Part shown: positions 56,363 through 64,000 of the stretch, piece by piece
How the letters are laid out: each line of letters begins with the position of its first letter
Position numbering within the stretch: the first letter of the stretch is position 1
Assembly (NCBI GenBank): GCA_014240375.1
Contig: JAAZXB010000001.1
Coordinates: 178,110 to 242,109 of the forward strand
Direction: 5' to 3'
Source: Planctomycetota bacterium
GTDB taxonomy: Bacteria; Planctomycetota; UBA8108; UBA1146
DNA length: 64,000 bases
Translations under genes and position numbers: made by a program
Notes under the pieces: generated by a model
The model's database searches: none
Seen by the model: the letters and a program-made list of their open reading frames with translations, nothing else
Told to the model about the DNA's origin: nothing

Positions 56363-56842
56363 TCAGGCCGAGTCCGATTGTATTTCTCCTGCCGACCGAG
56401 TCGTATTCTGGTCGTCGAGTTGCTTCTGTACTTTTCTGAATTTTCTATCTCGTTCTATCGATTCACTTCGAGTCTTCAACTGCTCGATGATCCGACAGCG
56501 ATTCAAAGCTTGCTCGACTTCCGATCTCACTGTAGCCAGGCGATCAGACATCTCCTGTGCAACGCGAGTCTGAACCTTCGCCTGTTCACGAAGACGCTCC
56601 AGGTATCTCCGATGAATCAACAACTCCTGACCGGTGACTCCTGAGACTTCACTTCCAGTTCTTCTGTCACTGTTTCTCAGCTGTGAAACCAACTCCCGAT
56701 ACTCGCCCTCGGTCGCTTTCAACTGTTGCCGCTGGTTCTCAAGGCGTTCGATGCAACAGGCCATTTCCTTCAGGTGAAGATCCGCATCCTTCTGTCGGAT
56801 TCGAAGAAGTGATCCAAGTCTGAATCGATTACTTGTCATCAC
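56363..56842 (-). CDS. fliJ: flagellar export chaperone FliJ
   Basis: A 159-residue, wholly helical coiled-coil protein (FRLGSLLRIRQKDADLHLKE at the N-terminus, then long heptads through MACCIERLENQRQQLKATEG). This matches FliJ, the central stalk of the FliI ATPase ring. It sits directly after fliI with a 4-base overlap, the normal position. FliJ sequences are poorly conserved, so position carries part of the evidence. Confidence 0.82.
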   Translation of the reverse strand: MMTSNRFRLGSLLRIRQKDADLHLKEMACCIERLENQRQQLKATEGEYRELVSQLRNSDRRTGSEVSGVTGQELLIHRRYLERLREQAKVQTRVAQEMSDRLATVRSEVEQALNRCRIIEQLKTRSESIERDRKFRKVQKQLDDQNTTRSAGEIQSDSA

Positions 56843-58161
56843 TCCCCCTCTCCATGTGGCCCCTGGCCGATTTCGAGGAGACGCTGCCGTGTATCCTGAA
56901 ACGCACTCTTCTCTTGCGGGGACTGGCGCAGCAGTTCTTCAATCATCGGCATCGCATCGAGAGCCTCGTCCGAGCGCAGATCCTGCCCCCTGACATGGGC
57001 CCCGAGACGAACCATGTCTTCGATTTCCCTGTAGGTTGCGACCTTTTCCACCAGCCCCTGAGCAGCGGCTAGATGTGGACCATCGACCACAGATGCCATC
57101 GATCGGCTGATGCTGGAGCAGGGATCAATCGGTGGGTACCAGCCCTTGGAGGCGAGTTCTCTCGACAACCACATCTGACCATCGAGAATTCCGCGAACCG
57201 TGTCTCCGATCGGATCGTGCTGGTCATCTCCTTCAACCAGAACCGAATAGAAAGCAGTGATACTTCCCACCTTGCCAGTTCCGGCTCTCTCGAGAAGACG
57301 GGGCAGCATCGCGAATACGCTCGGGGTGTAACCTCGTGTTGTGGGTGGTTCTCCAGCGCACAGACCTACTTCTCGCTGGGCGAGGGCCACTCGTGTGATG
57401 GAGTCGAGCAACAACAATACATCTTGATCTTGGTCCCTGAACCACTCGGCGATCGAGGTGGCCACCTTCGCAGCCCTCAATCTCATCACAGCGGCTTCGT
57501 CACTGGTGGCCACGATCACGACACTGCGAGCAAGGCCTTCAGGTCCCAGATCCCTGTCGATGAAATCACGGACTTCTCGTCCCCGCTCACCAATCAGAGC
57601 GATGACCCGTATCGGAAGATCTGTATTCCTCGCGATCATTCCAAGCAGAGTCGATTTCCCAACACCACTGCCAGAGAAGATACCGAGTCGCTGACCGACC
57701 CCCACCGTCAAAACGGAATCGATGGCTCTCACTCCTGTTTGAACCACTCGATCGATCTTTTTTCGTTGCAGGGCAGGAACCGGATCCGCAGTGATGTTTC
57801 GCTTCTCACCACAAGGAAGTGGACCCAGCCCATCGAGGGGGACCCCCTTGGCGTTGATGACTCGACCAAGGAGATGCTGAGAAACCTCGATACTCGGCTT
57901 CTCACCGTCGTGAACCACGACATCCCTGGGAGCGATCCCCTCGCTCCCCGATTCTGGAAGCAGTTGACTACGACCATCGGAAAATCCGATCACCTCGGCC
58001 ACCACTTGCTCGCCAGAGCGAGTCTGGATGGTGCATTCAGCACCGACTGGCAGCGCCAGCCCGACCGCTTCCACGATGACTCCAGAGACCCTGGCAACCG
58101 TGCCACGGACCCTGACCAGGTGATCCTGGTCCATCATCTGTAGTGCATCTATGAAACTCAT
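56839..58161 (-). CDS. fliI: flagellar export ATPase FliI
   Basis: A 440-residue F1-like ATPase. Walker A is IFSGSGVGKSTLLGMIA (about 158-174), Walker B LLLLDSITRVALAQREVGL, and TTRGYTPSVFAMLPRLLERA follows. It energises protein loading into the export gate. The ATG at 58161 is chosen: its A is also the last base of the fliH stop (TGATG). A longer open frame upstream overlaps fliH and is rejected. Confidence 0.95.
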   Translation of the reverse strand: MSFIDALQMMDQDHLVRVRGTVARVSGVIVEAVGLALPVGAECTIQTRSGEQVVAEVIGFSDGRSQLLPESGSEGIAPRDVVVHDGEKPSIEVSQHLLGRVINAKGVPLDGLGPLPCGEKRNITADPVPALQRKKIDRVVQTGVRAIDSVLTVGVGQRLGIFSGSGVGKSTLLGMIARNTDLPIRVIALIGERGREVRDFIDRDLGPEGLARSVVIVATSDEAAVMRLRAAKVATSIAEWFRDQDQDVLLLLDSITRVALAQREVGLCAGEPPTTRGYTPSVFAMLPRLLERAGTGKVGSITAFYSVLVEGDDQHDPIGDTVRGILDGQMWLSRELASKGWYPPIDPCSSISRSMASVVDGPHLAAAQGLVEKVATYREIEDMVRLGAHVRGQDLRSDEALDAMPMIEELLRQSPQEKSAFQDTRQRLLEIGQGPHGEGE

Positions 58162-58967
58162 CAACTCTCCTGCTTGTCCTGAATCAGAGCGAGTTCGATC
58201 AGATCCAGCTGCGTTCCCACCGTAAGATCCACACTTGAAGAACGACTCTTGACTCGACATCCTCCTGCGGAGACTGAATCCACGCCGATCACTTCGGCAC
58301 CCTCGCACCCTTCGAACTTTTTCCGGAGAGCGGGAAGAAACTGAACCACGGCAGACAGATCGGAAGGATTGACCTCGATGATGATCTGGCTTCTATCTCC
58401 GATTCGCTGAACTGCCAGCTCGATGTTCTCTACCACCATCACTGGCAACGATTCGATTTCCCGACGAATCACCTTCTCTGCGATTCCTCGAGCCAACTTC
58501 ACCGTATCTCGACGCGTCTCCTCGATCGTGAAGGTCCAGCTCCTGTCGAAATCCTCGATGATTTTCGAGAGCGTTTTTTGCAATGTCCCGCAGGATTGCT
58601 CGACCAGTTCCTGAGCCTTTGCTTCTACTTCCTGTTCAAAAATGCGACGGCTTTCTGCAAGACCACTCTGCATTCCTTCTTCATGGCCTTTCTTGAAACC
58701 GTCCTCTTCTCCATTCTTGAACCCCTCCTGCTCTCTTCCTTTGATCTCAGCTTCAAGTTGCGGGGCCAAGCGACCCTTCATCTTCTTGCGCGCAGACTCC
58801 TCTTGTTGCTCGAGTTCAATCGCCTTGTTCTGACCATCTTCGACCAGCTTCTGCATCAGGTCATGATAGGCGCGCTGCAGCACATCGAGACGCAACTGAG
58901 CCTCCTCTACTGACCACAGCACCGGTGAAAGACTGGCATCTTCTGAAACGAACTCAGGATCATTCAT
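58161..58967 (-). CDS. fliH: flagellar export regulator FliH
   Basis: A 268-residue protein with the FliH layout: a charged helical stalk (residues 50-115, with a GxxxG-like stretch GFKNGEEDGFKKGHEEGMQS) and a C-terminal globular domain (ARGIAEKVIRREIESLPVMV, then VEVNPSDL-like and VSAGGCRVKSRSSSVD). FliH holds FliI inactive and links it to the C ring. The ATG at 58967 overlaps the fliF stop by 4 bases, so fliG is absent from its usual place between them. Confidence 0.9.
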   Translation of the reverse strand: MNDPEFVSEDASLSPVLWSVEEAQLRLDVLQRAYHDLMQKLVEDGQNKAIELEQQEESARKKMKGRLAPQLEAEIKGREQEGFKNGEEDGFKKGHEEGMQSGLAESRRIFEQEVEAKAQELVEQSCGTLQKTLSKIIEDFDRSWTFTIEETRRDTVKLARGIAEKVIRREIESLPVMVVENIELAVQRIGDRSQIIIEVNPSDLSAVVQFLPALRKKFEGCEGAEVIGVDSVSAGGCRVKSRSSSVDLTVGTQLDLIELALIQDKQES

Positions 58968-60883
58968 GACGATTGAACCTCTCTGCTATCCAGATCATGT
59001 CGATGGCTCTCGATCAATTTGGCCAGCTTTTGATCGCTCGATCGGATGTCATCGATCACGGACCTCTCGACGTCGGCCTGTGTCGGAATCTCGCCAACGA
59101 AGCCCTCGAACTGCTGGCCATTCACTGGCGCATCTGTTGAATTCTGGAACAGTTCCAGCGCCGCCAGCGCATCGATGATCGACTCCTGATCGATCTCCCT
59201 GACCTCGCGAATCATCGCTGACAGGGTGGTGAGTTCTTCGGGATTCAATGTCTCGAAAATCTGCGCCCGGAAGGAACTCTGCTCGAGAACCAGTAACGCC
59301 AAGATGTGTCGTCCGGGCACGCTGAGACCTGCATCCGAACTGACGAAGCGGATGATCTCGACCGATGACTCGAACCCGAGATTACTGATCTCTTGAATCG
59401 CCTTCTCGGTGAAGGAAGCTTCGCACTCCTCGAATATGGAGTTGACCGTTTCTCTTACCTTTGGCGTCGAGAAGCGAGCCTCTCCGAAACCAACGATTGC
59501 TGGAGTCATCGACGACTCCACAGGTCCGTATCGGATCACCCAGTAGACGGACACGATTCCGATCAGAAGCATCCAGATCAAAGAATTCGGGTATTCGGTC
59601 GTCGATGTCGCGATGGGCCCCACCACTCCAGCAGTTGTATTGGCCACCAGGGCCCCGCCAAAGTTGCCATGAACTACCTTGGCGACAACCGCAGCCCCAC
59701 CCCCGAGACGAACCTTGAGGTGAGACTTGATCCCCGCCACGATCGTTGCCGTGTCCTCACGAAGGGCCTGCGCAGCCGAAGGATCGACCGGGGTGACGCC
59801 ACCGGTTCGAAGCGAGTAATCGATGGATGATCCGGCGACTATCCGATTCATCGCCTCATTTCTGTCGAGCACCACAGTGACTGCAACCTGGTGAACCTCT
59901 GCCAGCTGGGGATCGACCTCGGATCGATCAGGGATCTGCTGGGAGGTCGCCCTGGAGACCACCGACTCCGCAAACTGAAAGGAGATCGGAGCGTAACTGG
60001 CCACCTGCTTCTGCAGATCATGGAGACCCGGAACCAGCGACGTGGCCCCGTCACGAGGATGGGATTGCTGTTGCGGCTCGAAAAGGCTCACATCCACGAG
60101 GACCTTGAACATCTCCGGGGAAAACAAGTTGGAGAGGTACCTCGTCACATATACTTCCACATCGTGCTTCTTCTGCACTATGTCTCCCGAGGGAGCAGCC
60201 GAACTGGACAGGTCATACGATAGCCCCGTGGTATCGGTCATGATGATCTTGTCGAGACTGACCCCGTATACTCCAGAGACATGCGACGCGATCGCTCTTG
60301 CCATCTGCTGACTGAGCCCGTCCGACCAGAATTCTTTATCCAGTTCAGCCTGAACACTGACCGAATTGACCTTGCTGCTCGAAGCCAGAACTGATCGACC
60401 GGTCGATTTACTGGAAGTTACGCTGACCGAATCCACCCCTTCATATCGGGCAAGATCCTGCTCCAGTTTCTCGACTTCCGATTTCTCCCAGCGCTGCTGA
60501 CTCTGACGAGAACTCTCGAACAACGAGCCGGCGAAGGGCTCGGAAGAACCGACTTCTACTGCAGTTTCACTCAGTTCTCGCTGCACCTGGTCAAAGTCGG
60601 ACTGTTGAACCTGAAGTCCTCCATCTTCTGCGAAGCGGAAATCGATGTTCCTGCTCTGGAGAGTCTCCTTGATCTGGTAATTCTGCGCCGCGTCTCCCGA
60701 CGGAATGTCGACCCATTCCATCTTCCCCTGGGAGTTAAAAAAGAAGGCGAATACCAGCAGAAGAACGAAGCCAAGCCCCAATCTCCCACCCGGACCGAGT
60801 CCCTGCCAGAAGTTGCCCAGATCGAAGGGTGAACCGATTCTCTTCGAATCGTTGGCACCCTGGTTATCATCCTGATTCACCAT
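58964..60883 (-). CDS. fliF: MS-ring protein FliF with a FliG-like cytoplasmic tail
   Basis: A 639-residue protein. Transmembrane helix 1 is about 33-50, ring-building motifs follow (residues 55-230, e.g. WVDIPSGDAAQNYQIKETLQ), then the periplasmic domain to about 430 and helix 2 about 433-453. The cytoplasmic tail is about 185 residues instead of the usual 100. Residues 520-580 (SVPGRHILALLVLEQSSFRA, then LNPEELTTLSAMIREVREID) resemble the FliG N-domain (PRKAAILLLSLG...LDEEEIERLTREI), and 603-637 (ERSVIDDIRSSDQKLAKLIE, then LDSREVQ) resemble part of the FliG middle domain. The canonical FliG-binding end helix is not visible. The FliG match is read by eye and needs profile confirmation. Confidence 0.85.
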   Translation of the reverse strand: MVNQDDNQGANDSKRIGSPFDLGNFWQGLGPGGRLGLGFVLLLVFAFFFNSQGKMEWVDIPSGDAAQNYQIKETLQSRNIDFRFAEDGGLQVQQSDFDQVQRELSETAVEVGSSEPFAGSLFESSRQSQQRWEKSEVEKLEQDLARYEGVDSVSVTSSKSTGRSVLASSSKVNSVSVQAELDKEFWSDGLSQQMARAIASHVSGVYGVSLDKIIMTDTTGLSYDLSSSAAPSGDIVQKKHDVEVYVTRYLSNLFSPEMFKVLVDVSLFEPQQQSHPRDGATSLVPGLHDLQKQVASYAPISFQFAESVVSRATSQQIPDRSEVDPQLAEVHQVAVTVVLDRNEAMNRIVAGSSIDYSLRTGGVTPVDPSAAQALREDTATIVAGIKSHLKVRLGGGAAVVAKVVHGNFGGALVANTTAGVVGPIATSTTEYPNSLIWMLLIGIVSVYWVIRYGPVESSMTPAIVGFGEARFSTPKVRETVNSIFEECEASFTEKAIQEISNLGFESSVEIIRFVSSDAGLSVPGRHILALLVLEQSSFRAQIFETLNPEELTTLSAMIREVREIDQESIIDALAALELFQNSTDAPVNGQQFEGFVGEIPTQADVERSVIDDIRSSDQKLAKLIESHRHDLDSREVQSS

Positions 60884-61538
60884 GACTCCCTCTTTCCGGT
60901 ACTGACCCTCAGGTCAGACCACAACCTTGTTGTTCCACCCGCAGGCGACTGCGGGGCTGAACTTGCGATCGGAAACTGCCTGTCGCGCCAGTTCCCCTCC
61001 CTCTGTTTCAGTTCGTTTTCGTGGAATGGATGGGATCCCAGTAGCGCCCGCAGTCGACTCAACGCACCGACCAGCGCTGGTGTCCCCCAAAATCTGGCAA
61101 GATCGGAAAAGAGTGTCGAAAGAGATCGATTCGAATCGACGACTGGATCTCAATGTCTTTCCCTTCCTTTACGATCGCCTGCCGTGGTCTCAACCACAGT
61201 GTGCGACCCCTTACCCAGTGCAGGGTTCATGCCAGAACCCTCGGATCCCCACCGATGGCCCGAAGAGCCCCACTTCTCGTGTCGATGCCGCTGGCTCTTC
61301 CGCCAAAATCAAGCATCCACTGCAACCCGATGACGCATCCCCGTTCGAATGCGAACAGAGGGGTGGCCCACAACCGACGGAAGCCTGACACATACTTTAT
61401 AAAGTGTAAAGTGCAAAACCCCTCCAGTGTTCCGGTAATCCCATAGGTGCGGATCCGTCGCCGAGGGTGCTATTTCGGAGCGGAATCGAGCGGGTATGCT
61501 GGAATCCGAAATCGACACCTTTTTGTGGACGGAACCCA
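60884..61538. other. long intergenic region upstream of the flagellar operon
   Basis: This 655-base gap divides the minus-strand flagellar operon from the plus-strand CNNM gene. No frame in it looks like a gene. It contains a perfect 12-base palindrome (ACTTTATAAAGT, 61394-61405) in an A/T-rich patch that contrasts with its surroundings, a possible operator or promoter core. No sigma-54 or sigma-28 consensus was found by eye. Confidence 0.6.
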
Positions 61539-62630
61539 GTGACCACTCTTCTCCTGGTCGTATCCCTGACCCTCTCCATCTCGTTTCTGTGCTCCCTGCT
61601 GGAGGCCACCCTCCTCTCCGTTTCAGTGCCGAGTCTGGAGGAACGGCGAAATCAGAGCCGGGGAATCCGCTGGCTGCTGGAATTGAAGAGAGATCGGCTG
61701 AACGAAGCGATCAGTGCCATCTTGATCCTCAATACCATCTCCCACACGATGGGAGCCTCGTTCACCGGTTACCTGGTTCACCAGGAGTATCCCGCCTGGG
61801 TGGCCCTCTTCACGGCACTCTTCACCTTCCTCGTCTTGACCGGTTCAGAGATCATTCCGAAGACTCTCGGGGCGGTTCACTGCCGTAAGTTGTCCGGATT
61901 TGTCGGCATCCAGCTCCATCTTCTCACCTACCTGATGAAGCCCCTGCTGGTGCTGACCGGAGTCCTGACGCGGATCGTCGGTCAGAGCAAGGCGGAGCAC
62001 GTCTCCCGCGGCGAGGTCGAGGCGATGATCGACATGGCCAGGACCGATGGAACCCTCGCTCACCATGAGGAGATGCTCTACGGAAATATCCTGCGACTCG
62101 ATGAGATTCTGGTCGGCGACATGATGACTCCGCGCACCGTGGTCTGGGACATGTGGCAAGCAGCCACCATCGGTGACCTTCTGGCAGAAAATAAGCGCAC
62201 TCAGTTGCCAAGTCGGATCCCGATTCACGCCAAGACTCGCGACGAGGTGACCGGCTATGTCTTGCTCCGTGAGATCCTCACCGCCAGCATCGGTGGGTTG
62301 GAGGATTCCACGCCACTCTCCCACTTCAGGAGGGACATCCGCTTCGTTCCCGAAGTGGCGACCTTGCGTCAGGCCCTGAGCGACCTGACCAGTGGCCATG
62401 ACCCCATCGCCATGGTCGCAGATGAACACGGTGGAACCTGTGGCCTTCTCACCACCGAAGACCTGTTCGAGACAATTCTCGGTATCGAGGTGGTCGACGA
62501 ACACGATCGAGTGGCAGATCTCAGAGATCTGGCCCAGGGGCTTCGCGAAAAGCGACTCACCAGACTGAAGGAGACACGGGCATTTCACACCTCGTCTGAT
62601 GATGGTGACCCGAACCAAGGAAACGAGTAA
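61539..62630 (+). CDS. CNNM/CorC-type membrane protein with CBS domains
   Basis: A 363-residue protein. A DUF21 membrane domain (residues 1-145, four helices, with SLLEATLLSVSVPSLEER and LTGSEIIPKTLGAVHC) is followed by a CBS pair (VGDMMTPRTVVWDMWQAA, and IAMVADEHGGTCGLLTTEDL with FETILGIEVVDEHD). The family includes Mg2+ and Co2+ efflux proteins (CorB/CorC, HlyC-like). The CBS linker motif MxTPR is conserved. The final CorC C-terminal domain is absent. The start is GTG at 61539, with GGAA 5 bases upstream. Confidence 0.88.
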   Translation: MTTLLLVVSLTLSISFLCSLLEATLLSVSVPSLEERRNQSRGIRWLLELKRDRLNEAISAILILNTISHTMGASFTGYLVHQEYPAWVALFTALFTFLVLTGSEIIPKTLGAVHCRKLSGFVGIQLHLLTYLMKPLLVLTGVLTRIVGQSKAEHVSRGEVEAMIDMARTDGTLAHHEEMLYGNILRLDEILVGDMMTPRTVVWDMWQAATIGDLLAENKRTQLPSRIPIHAKTRDEVTGYVLLREILTASIGGLEDSTPLSHFRRDIRFVPEVATLRQALSDLTSGHDPIAMVADEHGGTCGLLTTEDLFETILGIEVVDEHDRVADLRDLAQGLREKRLTRLKETRAFHTSSDDGDPNQGNE

Positions 62631-62662
62631 CCTGAAGCGGCCTGGAGCAATCTCGCAACGTG

Positions 62663-62752
62663 GGTGGGGTGGCAGAGTGGTCTAATGCACCGGTTTTGAA
62701 AACCGGCAGGGTGTAACAGCCCTCGTGGGTTCGAATCCCACCCCCACCGCCA
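62663..62752 (+). tRNA. tRNA-Ser (UGA anticodon)
   Basis: A 90-base gene with encoded CCA. Acceptor stem GGTGGGG/CCCCACC, discriminator G; anticodon stem CCGGT/ACCGG around TTTGAAA with UGA at 62697-62699; a long variable arm (GCAGGGTGTAACAGCCCTC) typical of serine tRNAs; and T-arm GTGGG-TTCGAAT-CCCAC. It lies between the CNNM gene and the coiled-coil protein gene. Confidence 0.97.
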
Positions 62753-62784
62753 ATGCGTGTTCCTCATGCCGGAAGGAAATGTCG

Positions 62785-63375
62785 ATGAAACTCCTCAATG
62801 TCCTCGTCATCATGATTATAGCTCTGGTCATCTCATTCTTGTGGGCTGGATCCAAGCACCAGCAACAGATCGACAACATCGAAAAGCAGCAGGCAAATTT
62901 CCAACTGGAGGACGAGCGACTCTCTGGCGAAGTGAACCGGATCGATGAAGAAGTCATCATCATCAAGACCGATCTTGCGGGAGTGCGGACCGGGGTGGAC
63001 AAGCTCGATGAACGGATCACCAGCACCACCAGCGAGTGGACCGGAAAACTCGATGCTCACTCGATCCGCTTCGATGCTCTCCAGTCAAAGCTGGAAGAGT
63101 TGGACAGTGCATTTTCCGGGTTCGATGGAATCACCAGTTCCGATCTGGAACAGATCAAGTCAACACTCTCCGCCGAACTGGAAGAGATCAAGTCAACACT
63201 CTCTGCCGAACTTCAAAAGAGCCAACAATCGCTGGATTCCGCCCACCAGAATCAACTGGAACTGGTCCGACGACAGCAGGAGACGGAACAAAGACTCCAA
63301 GATGTAACCACCCAGATGCAGGAGATTCTGCTGCGCCTGATCGAGCAAGACGGCACACCACCCGATCCCAGATGA
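62785..63375 (+). CDS. single-pass membrane protein with long coiled coil
   Basis: A 196-residue protein. The N-terminus is a transmembrane helix (LLNVLVIMIIALVISFLWAG, about 3-22), and the remainder is predicted almost wholly coiled coil (e.g. NIEKQQANFQLEDERLSGEV). It contains an exact 11-residue tandem repeat (LEQIKSTLSAE, then LEEIKSTLSAE, residues about 121-142), encoded by a 33-base duplication. The 11-residue period matches hendecad coiled-coil geometry. No family recognised. The ATG at 62785 is preferred (GGAAGGAA 8 bases upstream). Confidence 0.65.
   Translation: MKLLNVLVIMIIALVISFLWAGSKHQQQIDNIEKQQANFQLEDERLSGEVNRIDEEVIIIKTDLAGVRTGVDKLDERITSTTSEWTGKLDAHSIRFDALQSKLEELDSAFSGFDGITSSDLEQIKSTLSAELEEIKSTLSAELQKSQQSLDSAHQNQLELVRRQQETEQRLQDVTTQMQEILLRLIEQDGTPPDPR
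63145..63210 (+). repeat. 33-base in-frame tandem duplication
   Basis: Two 33-base units, differing at two or three positions, encode the two 11-residue LE-x-IKSTLSAE repeats of the coiled-coil protein. Confidence 0.9.
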
Positions 63376-63465
63376 CTGCTCCTCTTCCTTCACGATTGGT
63401 ATCCCCGGCCCCTTCACAGCCCTATACTCGGGCACTCACTTACCCTTCCCGGAGGCCCTGAAAAG

Positions 63466-64000
63466 ATGTCTTTCGATCCAGCCAAGATCAGTAAGGAACA
63501 GGTCAGAGATCAGTTTCTCGCTCACCTACGGGAGAGGATTCTGGTGCTGGATGGAGCCACTGGCACCGCACTCCAGGAGCTGGACCTCACTGCAGAGGAT
63601 TTCGGTGGTGAGGATCTCCTCGGCTGTAACGAAAACCTGGTCCTCACTCGCCCGGAAGTGATCGGCTCGATTCATCGGCGGTACCTGGAAGCGGGAGCCG
63701 ATTGCATCGAGACCAACACCTTCGGAGCCACTCCCTTGGTCCTCGACGAGTACCAACTCGGAGAAAAAACTGAGGAAATCAACATCCTTGGGAGCCAGAT
63801 CGCTCGTGCTGAAGCGCAACGATTCGCCACCCCGGAGAAACCTCGTTGGGTCATCGGTTCGATGGGTCCGACCACCAAGACCCTTTCCGTTACCGGCGGG
63901 ATCACCTTCGATGAATTGAAAGAACATTTCCGCGTTCAGGCTCGAGGATTATTGAGAGGCGGATGTGATGTATTGCTGCTGGAAACAGTGCAAGACACTC
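63466..64000 (+). CDS. metH: methionine synthase MetH, N-terminal homocysteine-binding domain (truncated by window)
   Basis: The first 178 residues of a B12-dependent methionine synthase; the gene continues past the right edge. RILVLDGATGTALQELDLTA, then NLVLTRPEVIGSIHRRYLEA, GADCIETNTFGATPLVLDEY and GSMGPTTKTLSVTGGITFDE form the (beta-alpha)8 homocysteine domain, with its zinc-ligand Cys residues farther on (the CDVLLLETVQ strand ends the visible part). The longer-form MetH is preferred over BHMT because of the ATGTxLQ start and the SMGPTTK motif. The ATG has GGAGG 10 bases upstream. No B12 riboswitch is seen in the 90-base leader. Confidence 0.85.
   Translation, partial: MSFDPAKISKEQVRDQFLAHLRERILVLDGATGTALQELDLTAEDFGGEDLLGCNENLVLTRPEVIGSIHRRYLEAGADCIETNTFGATPLVLDEYQLGEKTEEINILGSQIARAEAQRFATPEKPRWVIGSMGPTTKTLSVTGGITFDELKEHFRVQARGLLRGGCDVLLLETVQDT

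Noticed and set aside
58162-58308. Longer fliI start inside fliH
   Set aside because: The 49 added residues are a shadow of fliH; the TGATG junction is normal for this operon.
63376-63465. Cobalamin riboswitch before metH
   Set aside because: The leader is only 90 bases and no B12-box-like sequence was seen.

Overview
The window reads as a chromosomal segment of an uncultured, flagellated Gram-negative-type bacterium, most likely Planctomycetota. This is inferred from gene content, because no rRNA gene is present. The pointers are a secreted FG-GAP protein with a dockerin-like tail, sialidase-type Asp-box and arylsulfotransferase-like secreted proteins, DUF6941 and von Willebrand (VWA) proteins with an 'FFWCLDKS' core, an archaeal/eukaryotic-type ProRS, and heavy use of TTG and GTG starts. 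Genes are packed tightly; ATGA, GTGA or TTGA 4-base overlaps are the usual junction inside operons.

Layout. 1-6.3 kb: minus-strand DNA adenine methylase fragment and SRPBCC gene, a DUF6941 gene, a HEAT-like gene after two tandem MuiA-type paralogues, and a YceH gene. 6.5-10.6 kb: SpoU methylase, an RNase HII-like protein, formate-THF ligase and an exported protein. 10.6-13.8 kb: SprT-like protein, membrane coiled-coil protein, beta-hydroxyacid dehydrogenase, a PmtA-like methyltransferase and a decayed pseudogene. 13.8-20.6 kb: exported proteins and a YedE selenium transporter. 20.7-29.9 kb: UbiD, a HypA-like fragment, M20 amidohydrolase, ProRS, M61 and M48 peptidases, and PilZ. 30-33.4 kb: two VWA paralogues around a PfkB kinase. 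33.5-38.4 kb: mog and a methyltransferase-bshC-bshB-bshA bacillithiol operon. 38.5-41.1 kb: priA and HU.

41.5-45.2 kb is a selenocysteine cassette: DUF3108 gene, selA, selD with an in-frame UGA (Sec) and a downstream SECIS-like hairpin, then tRNA-Sec. With YedE 26 kb away this points to a complete Sec pathway; selB is not in the window.

45.3-60.9 kb holds a membrane glycosyltransferase-like gene and a minus-strand flagellar locus in transcription order fliF-fliH-fliI-fliJ-fliO-fliP-fliQ-fliR-flhB-flhA-flhF-flhG-sigma. Two points stand out. FlhB stops before the NPTH autocleavage domain. FliF carries a long cytoplasmic tail that resembles FliG, and no separate fliG lies between fliF and fliH. 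The right end has a CNNM/CorC-type protein, tRNA-Ser(UGA), a coiled-coil membrane protein and the start of metH.

Short perfect tandem duplications of 8 to 45 bases recur in both intergenic and coding DNA. The best candidates for new biology are the flagellar export and rotor remodelling, the methyltransferase inside the bacillithiol operon, and the RNase HII-like protein with a changed substrate motif.
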